A DNA stretch of 64,000 bases from positions 1,860,001 through 1,924,000 of the forward strand of contig NZ_FMHU01000002.1 in the NCBI RefSeq assembly GCF_900091415.1. Reading direction: 5' to 3'. Positions 8,611 to 16,527 of the stretch are shown piece by piece. The translations under genes and the position numbers were made by a program. This stretch comes from Micromonospora inyonensis (GTDB taxonomy: Bacteria; Actinomycetota; Actinomycetes; Mycobacteriales; Micromonosporaceae). Under the pieces are notes generated by a model. It ran no database searches. It was not told the DNA's origin and saw only the letters and a list, made by a program, of their open reading frames with translations. Each line of letters starts with the position of its first letter. Positions within the stretch are counted from its first letter, which is position 1.

Positions 8611-9159
8611 TCATCGCCCCCCATTCGACATCGACGGCGCCGTCTGCGGCGCCTGCCCCGCCTCGACACCGACCACACCCAGTCGCGTCCGAAGCCGGCG
8701 GCGGGCGCGCATCAGCCGCATCGCGAACGTCGCCCGCGAGCACCCGAGAACGACCGCCGCCTCGGCGACGGTCAGACGCTCCCAGGCGACCAGCCGAAGG
8801 ACCTCCCGATCGGCCTCCGAAACCTGATCAAACGCCACCGCGACGTCACGCTGGCTGATCACCTCGTCCGCGTGATCCACCGCCACCGACTGATTCGGCT
8901 CCGCCGCGACGCGCAGCGTCAACTCCCGCCACCGTCGACGGCCTCTGGCCTCGTTGGCCAGCACCAGCCGCGCCACCCCGTACAACCACGGCAGGGCCGA
9001 CTCCGCCGGTACCTCATGCAGGCGGCGCCACGCGACGAGGAAGACCTCGGCAACCACATCGCCGACGTCAGACCCGCCGACCCGCCGAGCCGCATACCGC
9101 CACACATCACCGTGGTGGCGCTCGTACAACTCGGTGAAGCGGTCTTCGCTGCCGTCCAT
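8611..9159 (-). CDS. ECF-type RNA polymerase sigma factor (sigma-70 family)
   Basis: 182 residues from an ATG preceded by AGGAGGT. Region 2 covers about residues 7-75 (FTELYERHHGDVWRYAARRV, then DVVAEVFLVAWRRLHEVP), and region 4 covers about 110-165 (LRLVAWERLTVAEAAVVLGC with SRATFAMRLMRARRRL). It redirects core RNA polymerase to a small regulon, probably controlled by the coupled CU044_5270 protein. Like its partner it is island cargo, so its target promoters may be island genes. The 268-bp upstream stretch (9160-9427) holds the divergent control region for this operon and the serine recombinase, including a direct repeat CCTTCAAAAAC near 9355-9377. Confidence 0.85.
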   Translation of the reverse strand: MDGSEDRFTELYERHHGDVWRYAARRVGGSDVGDVVAEVFLVAWRRLHEVPAESALPWLYGVARLVLANEARGRRRWRELTLRVAAEPNQSVAVDHADEVISQRDVAVAFDQVSEADREVLRLVAWERLTVAEAAVVLGCSRATFAMRLMRARRRLRTRLGVVGVEAGQAPQTAPSMSNGGR

Positions 9160-9427
9160 GGCACCTCCTACTGTGCTTATGTCCGGCACCAGCTGCGACA
9201 TCACCACCAGCAACGAGAAAATCACCCAAAAGCGTCAAATGCTCCGACCGATGACCTGGTGGCCGCCGGCCGCCACCCGCCGCCACGTCTCGCATCGTCA
9301 ACAAACCATCGTTTCTTGAAGATCGACGAGCGAGTCTCGGAACACCCCGGTCTGCCTTCAAAAACTCCTTCAAAAACCGAGCTGTTCAACAACCGCCTGA
9401 AGGCCGTTTTCTGAAAAGATCACGGCC

Positions 9428-10105
9428 ATGACGGGCACGCTGGAACCCACCGAACTGCTCGCCGCCGAACCGGCGGTGCTCACCAACATCCGCATCGGCT
9501 ACGCCCGAGTCTCCACCGGCGGGCAGAAGCTCGAACGCCAGCTCGACGCGCTCACCACCGCCGGGTGCCGGCGAATCTTCGCCGAGAAACAGTCCGGCCG
9601 CGACACCGACCGGCCCGAGCTCGTCGCCTGTCTGAACTTCATGCACCCCGGCGACACCCTCGTCGTGCCATCCCTGGACCGGCTGTCCCGCTCCCTGCAA
9701 GACCTGATCGCCACGGTCGGGGACCTACGCCGCCGCGGCATCGGATTCACCTCGCTGCACGAAAACCTCGACACCACCACGCCCGGCGGCAGACTGGTCT
9801 TCCACGTCTTCGCCGCCCTCGCCGAGTTCATCCGCGAGCTGATCGTCGCCGGCACCCGCGAGGGCCTGGCCGCCGCCCGCGCCCGCGGACGCGTCGGCGG
9901 GCGCCCCAGCGTCATCACACCCGAGATCATCCGCGCCGCCCGAGACATGCTGCCCAACCCCGACGCAAGCGTCACCGCCATCGCCCGGCTACTCGGCGTC
10001 AGCCCCGGCACCCTCTACAACCACATCCCCGACCTGCGCGAGCTGCGCGCCGCCGGCCGAGCCCGTCACCAACTCCCGCCCGCGCCACCCCGTGAGCAGC
10101 ATTGA
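9428..10105 (+). CDS. Serine recombinase (resolvase/invertase family)
   Basis: 225 residues. The catalytic domain starts at about residue 24 with RIGYARVSTGGQKLERQLDA (nucleophilic Ser at ARVST), followed by DRLSRSLQDL with the conserved Arg pair and AEFIRELIVAGTREGLAAAR in the long E helix. It ends in a HTH (SVTAIARLLGVSPGTLYNHI). Size and order match TnpR resolvases rather than large serine integrases. It ends 80 bp before an inward-facing Tn3-like end at 10185-10222, the expected position for a Tn3-type module. No tnpA accompanies it in this segment. It may resolve cointegrates formed with transposase supplied elsewhere. Confidence 0.9.
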   Translation: MTGTLEPTELLAAEPAVLTNIRIGYARVSTGGQKLERQLDALTTAGCRRIFAEKQSGRDTDRPELVACLNFMHPGDTLVVPSLDRLSRSLQDLIATVGDLRRRGIGFTSLHENLDTTTPGGRLVFHVFAALAEFIRELIVAGTREGLAAARARGRVGGRPSVITPEIIRAARDMLPNPDASVTAIARLLGVSPGTLYNHIPDLRELRAAGRARHQLPPAPPREQH

Positions 10106-10184
10106 GATCACTCGCGCTTGCGGCTGGTGACACCTTTCTTACTGATACCCCGACATGCCGGCCCGCTACCCAAGCGCCGGGCCC

Positions 10185-10222
10185 CTTAGCGTGACTTTCC
10201 CGAACGTTAGTCCTTCCGCCGT
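10185..10222 (-). repeat. Tn3-like terminal repeat, inverted relative to 4899-4936
   Basis: On the minus strand this reads GGACTAACG, then GGGAAAGTCACGCTAAG as its inner end, matching the GACTAACG...CGCTAAG skeleton of the left repeat with a three-base length difference in the middle. Together with 4899-4936 it would delimit a segment of about 5.3 kb ending just after the serine recombinase. The outermost bases are not a clean GGGG, so the exact tip is uncertain. Confidence 0.5.
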
Positions 10223-10426
10223 GTATTCGATCTGATGCGAATACACGGCGGTCTGCCTGCGAGCCTGGTCCGGTCTTGGCGCTGGTGGTCGCGAAGGTAG
10301 CAGCACCGCCCGTCGTAGAGGCCGCCGGCATGCCGCCGCCTCCTGAGCTGCTCCCGGCACCCGTGCTGACCTGCTTGTTTGACAAGCGGCTCGCATCAGA
10401 TGCGAAGATCTCGCATCTGATGCGAG
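10219..10426. promoter_or_regulatory. Three palindromic sites upstream of the recombinase trio
   Basis: Site 1 (about 10220-10249) is CCGTGTATTCG and CGAATACACGG around an 8-base spacer. Sites 2 and 3 are TCGCATCAGATGCGA (10391-10405) and TCGCATCTGATGCGA (10411-10425), themselves arranged as a larger palindrome. All three contain ATCTGATGCGA or its complement. They lie 20-225 bp before the GTG of the tyrosine recombinase. They fit either operators for the Xre protein of the trio or recombinase core-binding sites of an attachment site. Nothing else is visible in the 340-bp gap. Confidence 0.6.
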
Positions 10427-10445
10427 GGGTGGGAGGTCACTGTCG

Positions 10446-11567
10446 GTGGACGTGAAACGCGCCGGGCCGGGGTCGGCGGCCCTGCACCTCGCCGACGGGG
10501 TGCGGCTGCTGCGGCCGGACGAGCAGGTGTTCACGGCGATGCTTGACGGCTGGCGTAACCAGCAGCTCGCGCGGAACCTGTCGTTCGGCACCGTGGAGAA
10601 CCGACAGCGGGCGGTGCGGGCGTTCGCCACGCACGCACAGGCGTTGCCCTGGCGGTGGACTCCGCAGTTGGTCGACGAGTGGTGCACCGACCTGCGGGCC
10701 GTGCGTCGGGTGCGCCGCTCGACGCTGCGCGGCTACCAAGAGGCGGTCCGCACGTTCTGCGCGTACCTCACTGACCCGGCCTACGGCTGGATCAGTGAGT
10801 GCGAGAAGCGGTTCGGCACGCATCCGGTGCAGGTGGTCCACGAGTGGAACGCCGCTGTTCACGTCGCGGCGGCCGAGGGTGATCCGGCCAAGCGGGCGTT
10901 CACGCTCGACGAGATGCAGGCGCTGCTGGACTACGCCGACGAGCAGGTCACCCGGATCCGGGCGGCGGGGCGTAAGGGCTGGCTGCCGGCCTTTCGCGAC
11001 GCCACCCTGTTCAAGGTCGCCTACGGGTACGGGCTGCGGCGCAACGAGACCCGGATGCTTGACGTCGCCGACTTCGGCCGCAACCCGCACGCCGACGAGT
11101 TCGGTGAGTACGGCGTGCTCTACGTGCGGCACGGCAAGGCGATGAAGGGCTCGCCGCCGAAGCGGCGCAGCGTGCTGACCGTCTGGGGCTGGGTGCCGGA
11201 GATCCTCGCCGAGTGGATCGACGAGATCCGGCCGCTGCTGGCGGTCGACGGCAACCCGGCGCTGTGGCCCTCGGAACGGGCCTCGCGGGTCGGGCTGGCG
11301 CAGATCAACGCACGGCTGTCGGCCTACCGCGACGCTCTCGGCCTGGGCGCCGGGCTGGACTTCCACTCGCTGCGCCGCTCCTACGTCACTCATTTGATCG
11401 AGGCCGGCTGGGACCCGCTGTTCGTGCAGCAGCAGGTCGGCCACGAACACGCCTCCACCACGGCGATCTACACCTGCGTGTCGTCGGACTTCCGCACCCG
11501 CACGCTGCGGCAGGCTCTCGACGCGACCATGGACGCGGCACTACGACCGTCCCGGAGGGCGCAATGA
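10446..11567 (+). CDS. Tyrosine-type site-specific recombinase (first gene of trio)
   Basis: 373 residues from GTG, with GGGAGG upstream. The N-terminal SAM-like core-binding domain covers about 30-125. The catalytic domain contains YGYGLRRNETRML (first Arg), HSLRRSYVTHLI (HxxR), GHEHASTTAIYT (second His and the catalytic Tyr). All catalytic residues appear intact. The stop overlaps the ATG of the Xre gene (ATGA), and that in turn overlaps the third gene, so all three are made together. It presumably integrates, excises or inverts DNA at the palindromic sites just upstream; the target is not known. Confidence 0.9.
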   Translation: MDVKRAGPGSAALHLADGVRLLRPDEQVFTAMLDGWRNQQLARNLSFGTVENRQRAVRAFATHAQALPWRWTPQLVDEWCTDLRAVRRVRRSTLRGYQEAVRTFCAYLTDPAYGWISECEKRFGTHPVQVVHEWNAAVHVAAAEGDPAKRAFTLDEMQALLDYADEQVTRIRAAGRKGWLPAFRDATLFKVAYGYGLRRNETRMLDVADFGRNPHADEFGEYGVLYVRHGKAMKGSPPKRRSVLTVWGWVPEILAEWIDEIRPLLAVDGNPALWPSERASRVGLAQINARLSAYRDALGLGAGLDFHSLRRSYVTHLIEAGWDPLFVQQQVGHEHASTTAIYTCVSSDFRTRTLRQALDATMDAALRPSRRAQ

Positions 11568-11905
11568 GCATGAAACGCCAGGTCAGCTACCGGTGGCGGC
11601 TGCGGGAGATGATGGCTGCCCGCGGCGTGTTCACCGCCACCGAGCTGGTCCCTCTGCTGCACGAACGTGGCATCGACCTGTCCGCCTCCCAGGTCCACCG
11701 CCTCGTGACCGGCACCCCGGAGCGGCTATCGCTGCCGGTGCTGGCCGCGTTGTGCGACATCCTGGAGGTCACCCCCGCCGATCTGGTCGTCACGTCGGCA
11801 GCCAACGTCGCGCCGCGCAAGGCCGTCGCCGGCGACGCACCGGCACCGGCACCGGTGGACCTGGCCACGGTCCGGCCCCGGCGGGCCCGCGTGCGACCGG
11901 ACTGA
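11564..11905 (+). CDS. Xre/Cro-type helix-turn-helix protein (second gene of trio)
   Basis: 113 residues. The first 75 form a Cro/CI-like HTH: WRLREMMAARGVFTATELVP, then LSASQVHRLVTGTPERLSLP and VLAALCDILEVTPADLV, which matches the small 'add-on' regulators found beside actinobacterial recombinases. The tail is Ala/Pro/Arg-rich and probably disordered. It overlaps the recombinase gene by four bases and the next gene by one (TGATG), showing tight coupling. It is a plausible autoregulator of the trio or a recombination directionality factor; both are inferences. Confidence 0.8.
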   Translation: MSMKRQVSYRWRLREMMAARGVFTATELVPLLHERGIDLSASQVHRLVTGTPERLSLPVLAALCDILEVTPADLVVTSAANVAPRKAVAGDAPAPAPVDLATVRPRRARVRPD

Positions 11906-13404
11906 TGGACCGTCCCTACGCCACCGCCGAGCAGTACGAACGCTGGTTCATCCGGGACTGCGCCCGGTGCGGCCGGCGCGGCAACTTCGCGGCGCGCTGG
12001 CCGGACGGACACGTCTGCCGCACCTGCCACGATCAGGCGCTACGCACCCATGGCAGCTGCCCCGGCTGCGGCCACGACCGGGTTCTGGCCGGGCTGCGCC
12101 CTGCAGACCGGGAGCCGATCTGCACCAGCTGCGCCGGGTTCTCCTCCTCACATGCCTGCGTCGAGTGCGGGCAGGAGGGCAAGCTGCACGCTGGCCTCCG
12201 GTGCACCCGTTGCACCCTCGCCCGCCGCATCGCCGAACTCCTCGACGACGGCACCGGCCGAATCCGGCCCGAGCTGGCGCCTCTGGCCGAGCTGTTGACC
12301 AGTATGGAAAACCCACTCTCCGGCCTGGCCTGGGTTTCGTCCCGGCGCGGCCGCTCCGTCGGGGTCGCCGACCTGCTGCGGGGCCTGGGCCGCGGCGACA
12401 TCGAGCTGAGCCACGATGCATTCCACCGCCTGCAGCCCTGGCGCGTCGCCGCCCACCTCCGCGAGCTGCTCATGGCCTGCGGCGTCCTACCCCGCATCGA
12501 CAAGCAGGTCGCGCTGTTCGAGAGGTGGCTGCTCGGACACCTGGACACCGTCACCGACCCCGAGCAGCGCCGGCTGCTGCGCCAATACACCACCTGGCAC
12601 ACCCTGCCCTGGCTACGGCGCCGCGCCGAACGCGGACCCATCAGCCGCCACACCCGCAACGACCTCGGCCAGCAAGTCCTACGCGCCGGCGACTTCCTCG
12701 CCTGGACCCAGGAGCGGAGCCTGATCCTCAGCATGCTGCGGCAGGCCGACCTCGACCGCTGGCTCGTCGACCACCGGCCGCACCAACGGCAACTTCTCAA
12801 GCCATTCCTGACCTGGGCCGCACGCGCCGGGCACATGCCCCGCCTGAAGATTCCTCCCTACCGCCCCGGCCAGCAGGCCCCAATCACCCAGCACCGCCGT
12901 CTCGCGCTGCTGCGCAAACTGATCACCGACGACACCGGGGGACTGCGCACCCGCGTGGCGGCGATCCTCGTCCTGCTCTACGCCCAACCCCTCAGCCGGA
13001 TCCTGCGCCTGAGCATCGACGACATCGACACCACCGGGCCCGACGTCCTGCTGCACCTCGGCGACCCGCCGACACCAGTCCCCGAACCTGTCGCCGCACT
13101 GCTGCTGGCCCTGCGCGACCAGCGGACCAACATGCGCACCGCCACCAACCACAACGCCCGCTGGTTGTTTCCCGGCCGCCGCGCCGGCCAGCCCCTCACA
13201 CTCGGCACGATCGCCCCGCTCATCCGGGACCTCGGCGTCCCGACCGTCCCCGGCCGCCTCGCCGCGCTGCGCCAGCTCGTGCTCCAAGCCCCGGCACCAG
13301 TCGTCGCCCAGGCCCTCGGCTTCCACCACCACACCACCCAACGGCACCACGCCGCGGCCGGCGGCACCTGGAACCGCTACAGCCCAACCCGCAACGCACC
13401 GTGA
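11905..13404 (+). CDS. Zn-ribbon protein with degenerate tyrosine-recombinase fold (third gene of trio)
   Basis: 499 residues. Residues about 17-105 hold five or six Cys pairs (CARCGRRG, CRTCHDQ, CPGCGHD, CTSCAG, CVECGQ, CTRC), indicating several zinc ribbons. The remaining 390 residues are helical and resemble an integrase: a core-binding-like region near 215-320, ILVLLYAQPLSRILRLSIDD in the position of the first catalytic segment, and a C-terminal LGFHHHTTQRHHAAAGGTWN where a GHxxxxxxxxY motif would be. The usual HxxR box is not evident, so it may be catalytically inactive and act as a DNA-binding partner. Such proteins are often annotated as XerD-like or hypothetical. Confidence 0.7.
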   Translation: MDRPYATAEQYERWFIRDCARCGRRGNFAARWPDGHVCRTCHDQALRTHGSCPGCGHDRVLAGLRPADREPICTSCAGFSSSHACVECGQEGKLHAGLRCTRCTLARRIAELLDDGTGRIRPELAPLAELLTSMENPLSGLAWVSSRRGRSVGVADLLRGLGRGDIELSHDAFHRLQPWRVAAHLRELLMACGVLPRIDKQVALFERWLLGHLDTVTDPEQRRLLRQYTTWHTLPWLRRRAERGPISRHTRNDLGQQVLRAGDFLAWTQERSLILSMLRQADLDRWLVDHRPHQRQLLKPFLTWAARAGHMPRLKIPPYRPGQQAPITQHRRLALLRKLITDDTGGLRTRVAAILVLLYAQPLSRILRLSIDDIDTTGPDVLLHLGDPPTPVPEPVAALLLALRDQRTNMRTATNHNARWLFPGRRAGQPLTLGTIAPLIRDLGVPTVPGRLAALRQLVLQAPAPVVAQALGFHHHTTQRHHAAAGGTWNRYSPTRNAP

Positions 13405-13564
13405 TCAGCGGGCGGGGAATACGAGACAGTCGGATTACCTCACCCTGCCAGTCTCAAGGGCCTGGCTGGTGGCCGCCGCGACATCCACCAGCTAGCGGCA
13501 GCTCGGCCGCGTGGCCACATCGTCCGGCGGGATCACCCTCGCCGCAGGCGTCAAGGAGGCATCA

Positions 13565-14461
13565 TTGTTTAGTGGCAGAACCATCACCGAGACCGCTGAG
13601 CGTGGAGCTGGCGTGCCACGGCCGGCGTTGACCCCGGTTACCACCGCCACCCCGGAACTGGTCGAGCTGATCAACGCCGACCGGATGCCCGGCCAGCCGG
13701 CCTGCACGCTGGCCATGGTGCAGGCCGCGATCGATGGCACCTCACCGGTGGACTCGGCGTGGTGGGCGGAGCTGGCCGACCTGCGCACCGAGGTGCTGCC
13801 CGGCGCCGACGGCACGCCGGCTGGTGCTATCGCCTACGCCCGCCGCCCGCGCGACGGCGCCGGGGTGATCCTGTGGCTGCACGCCCGGGAGGTCCCCGCC
13901 GTCGTGCGGGCGCTGCTCGACCACGCCCTGGTCGAGCTGGCCGGCTGCCCGACGGTGGAGGCGTTCACCTTCGCCACCGCGTTGGGCCTGGGCTTGGAGG
14001 CCCTGCCGGTGCGGCACCGCCCGGCCACCCACTCCGCTTTGACCGACCTCGGTTTCGCCGGCAGTGACCTATGGCGGTACATGTGCCGGGACCTGCCCGC
14101 CGCCGGGCTGCCGACGTGCGCGTACCGGACCCGCCGCGACGAGGACCGCCGCGTTCTGGAGGTCGAGCGCGACGGGAAAGTCATCGCGGAGGCCACCATC
14201 GGTGACCCGGTCGACGGGGTCGGCGTGCTGTGGTGGATCGGCGTCGAGCCAGTTGCTCGCGGCGACGGTCTCGGGTTGCGGATGCTCGGGGCCGCCTTGG
14301 CCGAGCTGGCCGCGTCCGGTGCCCAGCAGGTGATCCTCTATGTTGACGACGACGCGCCGGACGACGACCCGGAGCGGTCCCGGGCTGCCGCGAACGCCAT
14401 GTACGAGCGGGCCGGCTTCGCCGAGGTGGACCGGCTGTGGTCCTACCAGCTCACCCGCTGA
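13565..14461 (+). CDS. GNAT family N-acetyltransferase
   Basis: 298 residues if translation starts at the TTG at 13565, which has a perfect AAGGAGG five bases upstream; a GTG at 13613 would give a shorter protein. The C-terminal half is a GNAT domain: GVLWWIGVEPVARGDGLGLR contains the acetyl-CoA-binding R/Q-x-x-G-x-G/A loop in relaxed form, followed by VILYVDDDAPDD and NAMYERAGFAEVDRLW. The N-terminal half may be a second, degenerate GNAT fold. Its 3' end overlaps that of the convergent asparagine-synthetase-like gene by 11 bases. Because acetyltransferases occur with albusnodin-type lasso cyclases, it may modify the small peptide at 15797-15940. That link is inference. Confidence 0.8.
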   Translation: MFSGRTITETAERGAGVPRPALTPVTTATPELVELINADRMPGQPACTLAMVQAAIDGTSPVDSAWWAELADLRTEVLPGADGTPAGAIAYARRPRDGAGVILWLHAREVPAVVRALLDHALVELAGCPTVEAFTFATALGLGLEALPVRHRPATHSALTDLGFAGSDLWRYMCRDLPAAGLPTCAYRTRRDEDRRVLEVERDGKVIAEATIGDPVDGVGVLWWIGVEPVARGDGLGLRMLGAALAELAASGAQQVILYVDDDAPDDDPERSRAAANAMYERAGFAEVDRLWSYQLTR

Positions 14462-15800
14462 GCAGGCTCGCCCGTAGTTTCCGGACCGAAAACAACGCTA
14501 GAGCAGGTGCCCGCGAGCCGCCGCCCCGGCGAGCCAGGACTCCACCGCCGCCACCATCAGCTTGGTCGCAGGACGCGACCGCGGCGGCGTCCAAGAGCCC
14601 GGCCTCCACGCACACCGGGGCGGCCAGCGGGCCCGCGACCGCGCTGGACAGCGCGGTCGCGTAGTACCGCTTCCGGACCGGCAGACGGTCCTTTAGTCCG
14701 CCCGGGAACAGGCCGACGACCAGGGGCTTGATCCGGTGGTAGGCGTGCGCAGGGCGCGGGTCGTAGCGCAGGGCGACCGGCACTGCCAGACCGGCGGCGA
14801 CCAGATCCGGATGAAGGAACGGCGACCCCTCGGGTACGCCGCCTGCCGCCGGGCAGAACCCACGCGGCCAGAAGGTGTCGATCCTGTCGGCCTGCGCCCA
14901 CGACCGACGCGCCCGCGCATGATCGGCGACCTGGCCACGCACCCAGCCTGCCGCCCAACCCAGTGCAGCCTCAACGTGGCGGGACGCCAGCACCGGTGAC
15001 ACGGTCGGCCGGCACAACCCTGGCCAGTTCGCCGCCCAGTACGCCCGCGCTGACCAGCCGGCCGGCAGCATTCGGGCTGCGACCGCCGCCACCTCCCCGG
15101 GCCACCCGGCTGCGGTGTCGGCCAGGTCCGCCAGATACCGGCGGGCACCCCGCGCACCCCACCGGGCCGCCACTTCGGCCGCCGCGAACGACCCAGCAGC
15201 CAGCAGTTCGTCCGCGCCGTTGCCCGACAGCAGCACCCCACAGCCAGCCTCCACCGCAGCAGCGTTGACCCGGGCGTTGACGTGCGGTAGCGCGTCGAAT
15301 CGAGGGCCGAGCGGCGACCACGGCGGCACCGGTCCGGCCCCATCAGGCTCGACAACCACAAGGTCGACGGGCAGACCGAAACCGGCCACCAGCGCGCCGG
15401 CCGCCGCGGCGGTGCTGGCACCGTCGTCGGCCGCTAGGTCCACGGTGAACGCCACCACCCGCCGCGCCGGGACCAGCCTGCACACCGCCGCCAGCACCGC
15501 CAGGGAGTCCAGCCCGCCGGAGAAGTTCACCCCGACCACCTCGGCGTCCCCGCACATCTCCGCTACCACCCGGTCGAACACCTCGCCCAGGTGTCGGCCG
15601 GCGTGGCCGGCTGTCGGCGCGGGCCACACCAGGTCCACACCCTCCCACCAGCTGCCCGGCGGGAACTCCCCCGTCACGCCGACGCCGGTGAACAGCCGGG
15701 CCACCTGCTTCAACGACACAGACGGAGCGGGGCCCGCCACGGCCAGAGGATCATCCCCCCGACCGGACGGGCCCCGGAACTCAGGCCGCAGCTGCCTCAC
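14451..15800 (-). CDS. Asparagine-synthetase-like ATP-dependent amide/lactam-forming enzyme
   Basis: 449 residues. The ATP-pyrophosphatase loop VGVNFSGGLDSLAVLAAV (SGGLDS near residue 95) and the downstream LLSGNGADELLAAG define the asparagine synthetase C domain, which adenylates a carboxylate and forms an amide. Lasso-peptide macrolactam cyclases belong to this class but usually carry about 200 residues of glutaminase-like domain before it; here only about 90 residues precede the loop. The GTG start overlaps the stop of the 47-residue peptide gene (GTGA), so the two are translationally coupled. No RRE protein or leader peptidase gene is nearby. It is best read as a RiPP cyclase-like enzyme. 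Confidence 0.8.
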   Translation of the reverse strand: MRQLRPEFRGPSGRGDDPLAVAGPAPSVSLKQVARLFTGVGVTGEFPPGSWWEGVDLVWPAPTAGHAGRHLGEVFDRVVAEMCGDAEVVGVNFSGGLDSLAVLAAVCRLVPARRVVAFTVDLAADDGASTAAAAGALVAGFGLPVDLVVVEPDGAGPVPPWSPLGPRFDALPHVNARVNAAAVEAGCGVLLSGNGADELLAAGSFAAAEVAARWGARGARRYLADLADTAAGWPGEVAAVAARMLPAGWSARAYWAANWPGLCRPTVSPVLASRHVEAALGWAAGWVRGQVADHARARRSWAQADRIDTFWPRGFCPAAGGVPEGSPFLHPDLVAAGLAVPVALRYDPRPAHAYHRIKPLVVGLFPGGLKDRLPVRKRYYATALSSAVAGPLAAPVCVEAGLLDAAAVASCDQADGGGGGVLARRGGGSRAPALALFSVRKLRASLLSG

Positions 15801-15940
15801 CCGCGCAGCAGGTCCCGCAGCCCCCGGGCCAGGTCCACCACGAACCCCAGCGGACCCCGGGAACCCTCACCAGCGAGAGCCTTGCTGCCCTTCGTCCCCT
15901 TGCCGTGTGTGCCGTCACCTGGGTTGCTCTTCGCCGACAT
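15797..15940 (-). CDS. Small peptide (47 aa), candidate RiPP precursor
   Basis: ATG at 15938-15940 with GAGAGG upstream. The N-terminal half is Gly/Lys/Ser/Thr-rich (GDGTHGKGTKGSKALAGEGS) and the C-terminal half is an amphipathic hydrophobic helix (LGFVVDLARGLRDLLRG). The stop codon overlaps the start of the asparagine-synthetase-like gene, strong evidence that it is a real gene whose product is used with that enzyme. One reading fits lasso rules: Thr16 at -2, core starting at Gly18, Glu25 as eighth core residue; but leader and core lengths would be unusual. Lysines 14, 17 and 20 are possible acetylation sites. Confidence 0.65.
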   Translation of the reverse strand: MSAKSNPGDGTHGKGTKGSKALAGEGSRGPLGFVVDLARGLRDLLRG

Positions 15941-16056
15941 GACGCACCTCTCATCGAAGCCCATTGGCCAGCAGACGGTAGCGCGACGCTACGCATCGTG
16001 AAACCCCATGTGCAGCAACAGAAAAAAGCCCCGGTTGGCCACGATCGGCGCAGGTG

Positions 16057-16353
16057 CTAACGCCCCCGCACGCCGGCCGACCTGAACGCCTGAACAGCCC
16101 GAGCCACCGCGTTCGCCGCCTCCGCATGCTGGACCATGGCAGCGCGCAACTCGGCAGCCGCCTCATCCTGGTTCGCCCCGTCGGCAGCGTCGGCGAGTTC
16201 CTGGCAGCACCCGGCGAGCATGATGCCGGTGGCGCGCATCGCGGCGAGCAGCGGTCCCGGGTCTGCGATTCGGACATCGCCAGACAGCAGTTCAGCCAAG
16301 TTCGCTGCGGCCTGGTACGCCCGGCCCGCCAGCGTCAGGGGGTCACGCGGCAT
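16057..16353 (-). CDS. Hypothetical alpha-helical protein (98 aa)
   Basis: Ala-rich, predicted all-helical (LAGRAYQAAANLAELLSGD, then EAAAELRAAMVQHAEAANAV), with a CC pair near residue 49. The start ATG follows GGGTGG. Not recognised. It lies 116 bp upstream of the candidate precursor peptide on the same strand and could be the first gene of that operon. The 16354-16527 gap before it holds no gene I can support. Confidence 0.55.
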   Translation of the reverse strand: MPRDPLTLAGRAYQAAANLAELLSGDVRIADPGPLLAAMRATGIMLAGCCQELADAADGANQDEAAAELRAAMVQHAEAANAVARAVQAFRSAGVRGR

Positions 16354-16527
16354 CCACCCATCGTGCCAGCAGCATTCACCACCGCCAACCGGCGCTCCGA
16401 TCAGGGACGTTAATCCTGGACACGGCCGATGCTGCCCGCCGGCCGGGCGGTGAACGCGCGGTCGGCCAGGCTCAGGGGGTGGTCGCCATCACCCCATGGT
16501 GCCAGCGGGCGATCACCCGCTGCCGAA

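Noticed and set aside
15797..15940. Firm assignment of the 47-residue peptide as a lasso precursor
   Set aside because: Thr at -2, Gly1 and Glu8 can be fitted, but leader (17) and core (30) lengths are atypical and the RRE and protease genes are missing; kept as a candidate RiPP only.
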